NCBI GenBank assembly: GCA_012270065.1
Contig: JAAXJB010000088.1
Coordinates: 53,964-117,963, forward strand
Direction of reading: 5' to 3'
Source of the DNA: Rubripirellula sp.
GTDB taxonomy: Bacteria; Planctomycetota; Planctomycetia; Pirellulales; Pirellulaceae
DNA length: 64,000 nucleotides
Shown here piece by piece: positions 53,662-61,441 of the stretch (position 1 is its first letter; every line of letters begins with the position of its first letter). A model generated the notes under the pieces. It saw only the letters and a program-made list of their open reading frames with translations. It made no database searches and was not told the DNA's origin. The translations under genes and the position numbers were made by a program.

Positions 53662-55044
53662 ATGAATTCTGATTGTCGTATCAAACGTCGTGATTTCGCT
53701 GCTGTTGCCGCAACCGTGATTGGTGGTGGACTGGGACTTGCCCGTGCTCAAGTTGCTGAGGGTTTCATCTCAGCCAATGAGCGGCCTACGATTGGCGTTG
53801 TTGGATGCGGACTTCGGTGGGACAAGCGAGTGATGGTTCCCAATGCCAATTATGGGCTTGGAAAACAGTTTCCAAAGTTTGGCGATATCGTCGCGGTGTG
53901 TGATGTTGATCGTACCCGTGTAGCAAGAGCAGGCGATATTGCGCGGCAATGGTCGAGCGGATCTGTTTACCAATGCAGTGATTATCGGAAAATCATTGAT
54001 GATAAGTCCATTGATGTGGTGCACATCGTGACGCCAGATCATTGGCACGCAAAAATTGCCATCGAGGCGATGTTGGCCGGCAAAGACGTGTACTGCGAAA
54101 AACCGATGACGCTGACGATCCAGGAAGGGCAATTGATCAGGGAGGTGCAGCAACGTACGGGAGCGGTATTCCAAGTTGGCACGCAGCAGCGCAGTGGCAG
54201 GCAGTTCATCAAAGCAATTGCGATGATCCGCGACGGACGGTTGGGCCGATTGCAACGCGTCACTTGTGGCATTGATTCGAGCCCCACAAGCCCTGCGTTG
54301 AAAGCCACGCAATCGCCACCGGAAATTGACTGGGACCGCTGGTTGGGGCCGGCGCCCGTTTCCAAGTATCGCTTCAAGGATGGGGCAACCAACATCATGA
54401 AGCATTGGTCAAATGCGCACTATGAATTTCGTTGGTGGTATGACTTTTCGGGAGGCAAATTGACGGATTGGGGAGCACATCACGTCGACATTGCAACTTG
54501 GGGGATGGACAAAACCGAAACTGGTCCGGTTCTTGTTGAACCGCTGCTTGTCGAGCATCCGGTTGAATTCAAAAACGGTTATCCCGTCCGGACTGACTGT
54601 TACAACACCGCAACACGTTTTTTGATCAAGGCGAGCTATGCCGATGGGATGCAGCTTTCAATACGACATGATTCCGATAATGGAATACTGTTTGAGGGAA
54701 CGAAAGGGCGGATATTTGTCAATCGTGGAAGACTGACGGGAAAGCCGGTGGAGGATTTGAAGGATGATCCGTTGCCGGATGGAATCATGGAGGAGGTATA
54801 CAAAGGCCAGCCATTGGCAGACCATGTGACCAACTTCTTTCAGGCTTTGAAAACACGAGCCGAACCGATTTCCGACGTGGCCAGCCACCACAGGGCGTTG
54901 ACAACCTGTCATCTTGCGGGAATCGCAGCCAGGCTGGGAACAAATCTTCAGTGGGATCCGGTACAGGAGAAAGTCGTTGGTAACGATGAGGCGCAGGCTT
55001 TTATCTCGCGTCCAAAGAGAAAGGGATATGAGATTGAAGCGTGA
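53662..55044 (+). CDS. Tat-exported Gfo/Idh/MocA family oxidoreductase
   Basis: The protein has 460 residues. The N-terminus KRRDFAAVAATVIGGGLGLARAQ is a twin-arginine signal. The Rossmann motif is IGVVGCGLRWDKR, in which the usual GxGxxG is altered to G-C-G-L-R-W. The catalytic motif is KDVYCEKPMTLT. The substrate-binding half has GGKLTDWGAHHVDIATWGMD. It is close to the protein at 22178 along its whole length (for example QVGTQQRSGRQFIKAIAMI against QVGTQQRSDERFLKAVAIA), so the two are paralogues. It probably oxidises or epimerises a sugar derivative; cofactor and substrate are unknown. Confidence 0.92.
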   Translation: MNSDCRIKRRDFAAVAATVIGGGLGLARAQVAEGFISANERPTIGVVGCGLRWDKRVMVPNANYGLGKQFPKFGDIVAVCDVDRTRVARAGDIARQWSSGSVYQCSDYRKIIDDKSIDVVHIVTPDHWHAKIAIEAMLAGKDVYCEKPMTLTIQEGQLIREVQQRTGAVFQVGTQQRSGRQFIKAIAMIRDGRLGRLQRVTCGIDSSPTSPALKATQSPPEIDWDRWLGPAPVSKYRFKDGATNIMKHWSNAHYEFRWWYDFSGGKLTDWGAHHVDIATWGMDKTETGPVLVEPLLVEHPVEFKNGYPVRTDCYNTATRFLIKASYADGMQLSIRHDSDNGILFEGTKGRIFVNRGRLTGKPVEDLKDDPLPDGIMEEVYKGQPLADHVTNFFQALKTRAEPISDVASHHRALTTCHLAGIAARLGTNLQWDPVQEKVVGNDEAQAFISRPKRKGYEIEA

Positions 55045-55117
55045 GCATGCGATCTAGCGCATTGACGACCGGACATCGGAGAATCCTTGGATCTGTGGGT
55101 CGTACAGCAATCGTGAA

Positions 55118-55702
55118 TCACTCGAATTCTGCCACCAGCGAATAGCAAAGCTCGGTTGCATTTTTTAACTTCAAAGCCGCGGGTTCTGCTTCAGACAGCC
55201 AGTCCGACCCCGGGATCAGCATCACCGCCTGGCGTCTGGTGAAGCTGATCAAGAATCCCTCGTTCATGACCAGCATGATTCCCTGATGGAAAAGTGGATC
55301 GAGCAGAAATGAGCGGCAGGCATCAGGATTGTCGGTGGTGATACAGAACTGTTCATCAAAATTGCGATCCGCCATCAGCACTTCGTTGTTTGCGCTGGCT
55401 GCCGCTGGATCATAAGGCTCGCTGCGAACGTCGATGTCGAGTGTGAATGGAATTTTCACCCGCAATGAGATTTCGACACGTTCGGGAGAGGATTCGACTT
55501 TAGGTTCATACTTGATCTTGAACGGGACATCGTCAATTTTGCCACTGATACTTCGACCGCCCGGGTCAGTGGATGCATTCAAGAGTGGCGCAGTCGCTTG
55601 CAGTTTTTGATAGGTCTTGTTGGTTTTGCGCCCTTTCAGGAATCGAAAGACAGAGGTTCCGATTACCACGAGGAACATCAACAATTCAAAAATATTATCC
55701 AT
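55118..55702 (-). CDS. membrane-anchored protein of unknown function
   Basis: The protein has 194 residues. An N-terminal hydrophobic segment (MDNIFELLMFLVVIGTSVF) is followed by a basic RFLKGRKTNKTYQKL stretch and a beta-rich domain of about 150 residues (GRSISGKIDDVPFKIKYEPKVE; RVEISLRVKIPFTLDIDVRSE; PGSDWLSEAEPAALKLKNATE). The family is not recognised; similar single-pass proteins occur beside unrelated genes in planctomycetes. It is convergent with the Gfo/Idh gene. Confidence 0.68.
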   Translation of the reverse strand: MDNIFELLMFLVVIGTSVFRFLKGRKTNKTYQKLQATAPLLNASTDPGGRSISGKIDDVPFKIKYEPKVESSPERVEISLRVKIPFTLDIDVRSEPYDPAAASANNEVLMADRNFDEQFCITTDNPDACRSFLLDPLFHQGIMLVMNEGFLISFTRRQAVMLIPGSDWLSEAEPAALKLKNATELCYSLVAEFE

Positions 55703-55965
55703 TGGATCCCTGCATGTGGTTTTGCCCGGTTTTACGACGGGAATGGAGACAAAACGGATTCGACTGGGGCTGGCTGGTTAAGTGCCAGCCGGTTGCAGAT
55801 TTCAGCTCCAGCGTCCCGGGGCACATCACTGGAGGACAGTCATGATTGCAGGATTTGAAAAAGGTCAAACTGTTGGTTGACTGAAACATGACAGCTTTGA
55901 ACCGTGGAGTTGGGTTGGAGTCAATGCGATTGGTTTTGTCTTGGCGGGCATACAATTCTTACGGT

Positions 55966-56925
55966 TTAACGTCGGTGTTCGCGTGCTTTGCGGGCTGCCC
56001 GCTGTTTGTCACGGAAACGTTTTTTTCGCTTGGCGTCTTTTTCCCTGTCACGTTCAGCCTTTTCCGCCATCGCAATGGCAGTGCGTTTTTTCTCATGTTT
56101 CATCGATTCTGGCGTTTCCAATGTCAATCTTCCCAGTCCGCCGGATCGTAATTCGGTAACCAGAATTCGGCACGCGCGGTCCAGATCAACTGTATTGTTC
56201 TTGCCAAGGCATCCGCGTTTTCGGCCAATATTTTCAATCAACGCCAGTTCAGACTCGGGAACGGTGTCGAGCTCATACCTTTCCTGCAGGCGTTCTGGAA
56301 AGTCCTCAGACATGCAGCGGGCCGCGAAGAAACCGATGTCTGCGTAGTCCATCGCGGTTTCTTTGATTGATCCGAGTATCGCGAGGCGATAGCCGCTATT
56401 GGGGTTTTCTACATTGGGCCACATGACTCCAGGCGTATCCAGCAGGGTGACACTATCACCAATCGGGACCCGTTGCTGCTGCTTCGTGACCGCTGGAGTG
56501 TTTCCGGTCTTGGCAATTTTTCTCCCAGCCAGAGCATTGATCAAAGTTGATTTGCCAACGTTGGGGATGCCAGCAACCATGACTGTGACGGTTCTACCCT
56601 GACGATGGGGGACCATTTGGGAAGCGACACTTTTGAGGCGTCGGATACCGGGTATGTCATCGGTCGTTACCGCCTTGGATCTGATATTGTCCTGTTGGTC
56701 GAGAAATTCGACCCATTCCCGCGTACGTTGTTCATCCGCGAGATCACTTTTGGCCAGCACCTTCAAACATGGTTTATTTCCTCGTAGTTCTTCCAGCATT
56801 GGATTTTCGCTGGAGTACGGAATGCGAGCATCGAGGACTTCGATCAGCACGTCGACTTTTGGCAGGGTGGACTGCATTTCAAGTCGGGCCTTGTGCATGT
56901 GCCCGGGAAACCACTGAATAGCCAT
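55966..56925 (-). CDS. rbgA: ribosome biogenesis GTPase RbgA/YlqF
   Basis: The protein has 319 residues from MAIQWFPGHMHKAR at 56925; the longer frame to 57015 is not supported. It has the circularly permuted GTPase order: G4 LAKSDLADEQ first, then G1 GIPNVGKSTLINALAG, and G3 LLDTPGVMWP after it. The start MAIQWFPGHM.KA is a hallmark of YlqF/RbgA, which helps late assembly of the 50S ribosomal subunit. The tail is very basic (KDAKRKKRFRDKQRAARKAREHRR region), more than in most homologues. A housekeeping gene unlinked to its neighbours. Confidence 0.94.
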   Translation of the reverse strand: MAIQWFPGHMHKARLEMQSTLPKVDVLIEVLDARIPYSSENPMLEELRGNKPCLKVLAKSDLADEQRTREWVEFLDQQDNIRSKAVTTDDIPGIRRLKSVASQMVPHRQGRTVTVMVAGIPNVGKSTLINALAGRKIAKTGNTPAVTKQQQRVPIGDSVTLLDTPGVMWPNVENPNSGYRLAILGSIKETAMDYADIGFFAARCMSEDFPERLQERYELDTVPESELALIENIGRKRGCLGKNNTVDLDRACRILVTELRSGGLGRLTLETPESMKHEKKRTAIAMAEKAERDREKDAKRKKRFRDKQRAARKAREHRR

Positions 56926-57051
56926 GAAGTCAACCACTGTTTTGTTGGGATGCGCTGGGTGCCATGTTAGTATCCGGTCTTTTGTCGCCACTGCGAACCC
57001 CCAGTGAGCGCTCATTACCGGGACTGCGGCACGGGGCTGGATTCAATCCCT

Positions 57052-58047
57052 TCAATTTCCGCGTTTCGACATCAGGTTTGACCCCGCAGTGGCTGTTCTG
57101 ACTTTCCACAAAGTCCCGCCAGCGGTTACGTAGAGGGACTTTCCATCGTCGTCCCCGAATGCGCAGTTGGTAGTCTCGTCACGCGGAATGGCACAGAAAG
57201 TGAGCAATTCTCCACGGGGCGAAAAGACATAGATCCCCGCGGTGGGTTGTGTGGCTGTTTCCTGTGGGAGATTTGCGATGTTCAACCCGGCTGCTACATA
57301 GAGGCGTCCCTTGTCGTCGAGTTTCATTCCGTCAGGACCTCGGGTAGTTCCCCAATCATGGATCAATGTTTGTGAACCCGGAGTCACGGTTCCATTGTCG
57401 TTGAGTTTGAATCGCCATAATTTGCGACTGCCCCCGGGACCGTTGTTATTGTCCGCCAGGTAAAGGAACTGATCGTCTGGCGTAATGATGAGTCCATTTG
57501 GACGATCGACTTCGTGACTGATGATCCTGCTGACTTTGCCATCCGGATCGATGCGGTAGACGCCTTCGATCGGTTTTCCGGCACGATCAAGCATTTCCAT
57601 GCCAGACCGATCACCATACTGGGGATCTGTGAAAAAGATGCGATTTTTCGAATCAATGGCGAGGTCGTTGGGCTGGTTGAATTTGCTTCCGGCATAGGAG
57701 TCTGCCAGGACCGTGAGCGTTCCATCCAGTTCTGTTCGGGTAATTCTTCTTTTGCGATTTTCGCAAACAACAAGCCGTCCAGAGCGGTCGAACAAAAGCC
57801 CGTTTGAACCGGCGTCCTTGCGATAAACAAGACTTTCCTGGCTCCTCGTATATCGGTTGATGTTGCCATTCCCACTCGTCAGCAATCCCAATTCAGGATG
57901 CCATGTCGGACCCTCGCCTGCACCTGATTCAAGGATCAGCGTAGGTTTGCTGGTGAAGATGGCGTCTTGTGCAAACGTGTGGGGCTTGGATGCGAACAAT
58001 CCAGTGCTTAACATCAACAAACATGCGATCTGGTATTTTGCGTACAT
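57052..58047 (-). CDS. exported SMP-30/gluconolactonase/LRE family protein
   Basis: The protein has 331 residues with a signal peptide (IACLLMLSTGLFASKPHTFAQ). The six-bladed propeller family pattern is clear: GAGEGPTWHPELG with the metal-ligand Glu, GSNGLLFDRSGRLVVCENRKRRI, FNQPNDLAIDSKNRIFFTDPQYG with ligand Asn and Asp, and RPNGLIITPDDQFLYLADNN. It would hydrolyse a sugar lactone outside the cytoplasm, fitting the nearby sugar oxidoreductases. It lies just after RbgA on the same strand but is probably a separate unit. Confidence 0.92.
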   Translation of the reverse strand: MYAKYQIACLLMLSTGLFASKPHTFAQDAIFTSKPTLILESGAGEGPTWHPELGLLTSGNGNINRYTRSQESLVYRKDAGSNGLLFDRSGRLVVCENRKRRITRTELDGTLTVLADSYAGSKFNQPNDLAIDSKNRIFFTDPQYGDRSGMEMLDRAGKPIEGVYRIDPDGKVSRIISHEVDRPNGLIITPDDQFLYLADNNNGPGGSRKLWRFKLNDNGTVTPGSQTLIHDWGTTRGPDGMKLDDKGRLYVAAGLNIANLPQETATQPTAGIYVFSPRGELLTFCAIPRDETTNCAFGDDDGKSLYVTAGGTLWKVRTATAGSNLMSKRGN

Positions 58048-58252
58048 GGGTGAAATTTACTTTCCACGAGCGTAAGACGATTTTCTGATTGCCAATGCCA
58101 TTCTAAACCAGATCGACCAGTATGGTTTGGGGGGCTTCTGTAATTCATGCTTGTGAAGAAATCCAGATTTGAATACTGTTCCCCTCTGTTGAACTCACTG
58201 GCTTCTGAAGAACAGATTTCTGTACTTGAATTTCACTTGAATTATTAAGCTC

Positions 58253-58639
58253 ATGGATGAAAAATCGCTTTACGATCAGCTTGGTGGCGAGGATGGTTTG
58301 AGATCAATCGTTGAGCGTTTTTATGGAGTGATGGACGAACTTCCAGAAGCGGCGGGGATTCGAAAGATGCACCCAACTGATCTTTCCGCTTCGGCTGAAA
58401 AACTATTCATGTTCTTGAGTGGTTTTTTCGGCGGCCCACAGCTTTATATCAATACCTTCGGGCACCCGCGGTTGCGAGCGAGACACTTGCCTTTTCCAAT
58501 CGGGAGTGATGAACGGGATCAATGGTTGCTGTGTATGGAAACGGCATTAAATGAACTGGTAAGCTCAGAGACGCTTCGTGAGACTCTGATGAATTATTTC
58601 ACACGCACTGCGGACCACATGCGGAATGTTGACGTTTGA
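58253..58639 (+). CDS. group II truncated hemoglobin
   Basis: The protein has 128 residues, normal for the family. SLYDQLGGEDGLRSIVERFYGVM contains Tyr at B10, RLRARHLPFPIG contains the proximal His (F8), and ERDQWLLCM contains Trp at G8, together the group II set. It binds heme b and small ligands such as oxygen or nitric oxide in the cytosol. It is similar to YjbI of Bacillus. A single gene with about 200 bp of upstream sequence. Confidence 0.93.
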   Translation: MDEKSLYDQLGGEDGLRSIVERFYGVMDELPEAAGIRKMHPTDLSASAEKLFMFLSGFFGGPQLYINTFGHPRLRARHLPFPIGSDERDQWLLCMETALNELVSSETLRETLMNYFTRTADHMRNVDV

Positions 58640-58854
58640 CCGCCGCGAGTTGACTCTCAGAAGGTTCGCTGCTGGTCACTTACTTGCGTGGTTGCAATAT
58701 CCGCAACTTCATTTGTCTTACACCTGCAACGGTGTTTGTGGAATTTGGATACCGGAAGTCTGGTTCAGTCCAGTGGTTTTGGATGCTGGCAGGCTGTAGG
58801 CTATCTTGAGGTAACGCCTTTATTACTGTTTTTAATCCACTCAGGTCATACACC

Positions 58855-59508
58855 ATGCTTTCCAGTTCGCTGAGGACAACGTTTGGGACTGCTGCTCTGT
58901 TCATTTGCGGGTGCTTGAATTGGGTGAGTACTGCGTTTGCAGAGGATCTGTCGGTTGAGGAGTTCATTGAGTACTCAACCAGGCGGGTGACCGGGGTCAG
59001 TCCCGAAGTGATCAATCAATTTGCCAAGGCTGTTGATGAAGACTCTGATGGGAAGATTACGGAGGAAGAATTTTCAAAGCGGATTGATGCCTGGCAAGCT
59101 GTTGTCAAAGCGGTACCCGTCAAAAAGCGGCAATCGGGACACTCATTACCCAAAAACTGGTTTACTGACTTCGATAAGGCCAGTGCTGAAGCGAAAAAAA
59201 CAAATCAACCCATGTTGGTGATGTTTTCTGCATCGTGGTGTGCACCGTGCAAAATGATGATCGCCCGCGTCTTACCGGAGGCGGAAGTGCAATCTGCCTT
59301 GAAGGGTTTTGTGCCGGTTTACGTGGATTCAGAAGTTGAGGTCGATTTGGCGTCTGAAAATGGAATCCGGGCTTATCCGACGTTTGTGGCGATGGATTCA
59401 GCTGGGATGGCGGTGACGAATCGGGTTGGCGGTGCAGATGTCCAAGGCTTCGTGGAATTGATTGAGACGTTCAAGCTCGCTATCGAAGCTAATTCCATCA
59501 GCAATTGA
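58855..59508 (+). CDS. exported thioredoxin with N-terminal EF-hand
   Basis: The protein has 217 residues with a signal peptide ending STAFAE. Residues 61-72 form a calcium-binding EF-hand loop, DEDSDGKITEEE. From about residue 100 a thioredoxin domain follows with active site SASWCAPCKMM (Cys129 and Cys132) and the cis-Pro in AYPTF. A thiol-disulfide exchange protein of the periplasm. A second EF-hand of the pair was not seen, and the segment between 80 and 100 is a short helical linker. Neighbours give no pathway. Confidence 0.88.
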   Translation: MLSSSLRTTFGTAALFICGCLNWVSTAFAEDLSVEEFIEYSTRRVTGVSPEVINQFAKAVDEDSDGKITEEEFSKRIDAWQAVVKAVPVKKRQSGHSLPKNWFTDFDKASAEAKKTNQPMLVMFSASWCAPCKMMIARVLPEAEVQSALKGFVPVYVDSEVEVDLASENGIRAYPTFVAMDSAGMAVTNRVGGADVQGFVELIETFKLAIEANSISN

Positions 59509-59788
59509 AGGTTGATGGGATGTCTGTCTGAGATGTTAGGTTGCCACGTGTTGCCTCTGGCAATGCGGTACATCGCAGCTTGTGCATTTGAAACAGCTTC
59601 GGCAATGATCCCGGCGAGTTCATTCGCAGCATAATGCGATCGAGAGGATTTGGCAGATTAGACGCCTTTATGCTGTAAAATCAGGGATTTTCAACGGCAT
59701 TGAGAGCAAATGGCTGCTTTTAGCGTTTCCTGTGGCCGTTGGGTCGCTTAAACTCCAGTTGATTCTTGAGAATTAACCATGGAGTGTC

Positions 59789-60886
59789 ATGATGCTACGC
59801 TTGTTCACGGGGATGCTGGTCACGGGGGTGCTTTGTGCGGCGGGGTGGATGCCGCCATGCGGAGCTGCAGATGCAGGAAACGCAGAGGCAGACTCGATCG
59901 CTTTGAAGTATCGGAGTTACCGGAATTGGTCACTCAATCTGCCAAATGAGAAATGGCTTGCGGTAAAAGATGGAATCCGTATTCCACATGCTGGTGGTGA
60001 ACTGTTCGCGTTTGAGTTCTCCGGCACGAGCCTGAAGGTCGACACTGATGGCGATGGAACGCTTGAGCGGACAATCAAGGCCTTAGTGGATCCCAAGACG
60101 ATGGTTTCGACCACGCGAGTGATCCTTTCTGGAACCGACTTGGCTGGAAAACCATTTCGATATGCCGCAAGACTCAGAAACGATGCGGATGGTTGGGAGT
60201 GGGCACCGGGTGGTGCGATGGTGGGAATCATCAACACCGAAGCGGGACCGGTTCCGGTAAAAATAATCGATCAGGACGGCAACGGTAAATTCAACGACAT
60301 TGGCCGTGATGCGATGGTTGTTGGGAACACTGATCACGCGATGATGCTGTCGAGTACCATTTTTGTTGGCGGGCAACTGAAGAGCTTTCAGATTGCTGAG
60401 GATGGTAGTTCGTTCAGTTTGGCACCGTACGAGGGTCCGACATCACAGATCGATATGTCGACTTCATTCAATTCCAAAGCGGTTCTGCTCTCCTCTGTGA
60501 TCCTTTCCGCTGATCGCAAACACTCGTTTGACATTGGGGCAGTAGAAGGTCCTGTTCGTGTGCCAGCCGGAAAGTACAAAGTGGTGTCTGGTGTTGTTGG
60601 CCTTGGTCAACATCGGGTGACGATTAAATCTGGAAGAATGAAACCGCTGGATCTCGTCGCAGGTGGAACCAGAAAGTTTGACTGGGGGGGACCGGTGGCC
60701 TCCGAATTCCAGTACGCCAGGGTCGGCAATCAAGTACAGTTTTCGCCGAATTCAATTTGGTATTTCGGCAAGGCCGGAGAGCAATACACCGGTTGGCATC
60801 CGGTCGGCAAGTCGCCGGAGTTCAAAGTTCTGGATGCTGAGACTCAGGTGGTATTGGAAGTGGCAATTTTGCCGGGATCATGCTGA
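59789..60886 (+). CDS. exported protein of unknown function with calcium-like loops
   Basis: The protein has 365 residues with a signal peptide (VTGVLCAAGWMPPCGAAD). The mature part is beta-rich. It holds two EF-hand-like Asp loops (DTDGDGTLERTI, about residue 90, and DQDGNGKFNDIGRD, about 165), the second of the dockerin/EF-hand style that planctomycete exported proteins often carry. The C-terminal half has VEGPVRVPAGKYKVVSGVVG and AGEQYTGWHPVGKSPEFKV, an Ig-like pattern. ATG at 59789 has another ATG 3 nt later. No catalytic motif was seen; family unknown to me. Confidence 0.75.
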   Translation: MMLRLFTGMLVTGVLCAAGWMPPCGAADAGNAEADSIALKYRSYRNWSLNLPNEKWLAVKDGIRIPHAGGELFAFEFSGTSLKVDTDGDGTLERTIKALVDPKTMVSTTRVILSGTDLAGKPFRYAARLRNDADGWEWAPGGAMVGIINTEAGPVPVKIIDQDGNGKFNDIGRDAMVVGNTDHAMMLSSTIFVGGQLKSFQIAEDGSSFSLAPYEGPTSQIDMSTSFNSKAVLLSSVILSADRKHSFDIGAVEGPVRVPAGKYKVVSGVVGLGQHRVTIKSGRMKPLDLVAGGTRKFDWGGPVASEFQYARVGNQVQFSPNSIWYFGKAGEQYTGWHPVGKSPEFKVLDAETQVVLEVAILPGSC

Positions 60887-61441
60887 GGCCGCGGCTTTGA
60901 TCCGGTCGCCGTGAGCGTACCACCCACTGCCAACATTACCGTCGAAATGATCGCTGACACTTTTGCATTCGGGAAGATCGAGGGTAAACCAAAAAACTGA
61001 ATCGCCCGCCTTACGGCGGTCGTTCGCGCCCTGCTGTCCCGAATCTTCGCTGAAGCTGCGAAGTTTCCAGCTCAATATTTCAGCGCCAACTCGACTGAAC
61101 TGCCTGACGATATTCGCGAGAGCAGATTCCGTGGGTTGGCTGCCCCGAGAAGCTGACCGGCGTTTTTCGCCTCTATGTGTGGTCTTACGGTTGGGTTTTC
61201 CGATGGTGGAGGCAACCGTGCCCCGGTCTGATACGGTGTTGAAACGCGGGTTCGCTAAATCAATCCCTTGAGGGCGACACACGACAGGTTTTTGGCATGT
61301 TGGCAAATTGACCAACCCGATCCTGTTTGGCGAAGGCAGGGAGTCGTGAGTCAACCTGCCGGAACACCGGGAAAGTCCCGTTTTGTTTGTGCATTTGTGG
61401 TTATCCTCAGCTAATATGCTTTTTTCAAATTTGGTTGATTG
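60887..61441. other. intergenic stretch, no gene supported
   Basis: These 555 bp hold open frames on both strands (minus 60878-61354, plus 60963-61271), but none with a domain or start signal. Two small inverted repeats occur: CCGCC/GGCGG near 61006-61019 and CTTCGC/GCGAAG near 61044-61062. The minus-strand frame overlaps the end of the preceding gene. Confidence 0.45.

Noticed and set aside
53040..53684. 214-codon minus-strand frame across the SASA gene end and the following gap
   Set aside because: Overlaps two real plus-strand genes and has no domain.
60878..61354. 158-codon minus-strand frame in the 60.9-61.4 kb gap
   Set aside because: No start signal or domain, and it overlaps the end of the preceding gene; could be a dispersed repeat, but this cannot be tested here.
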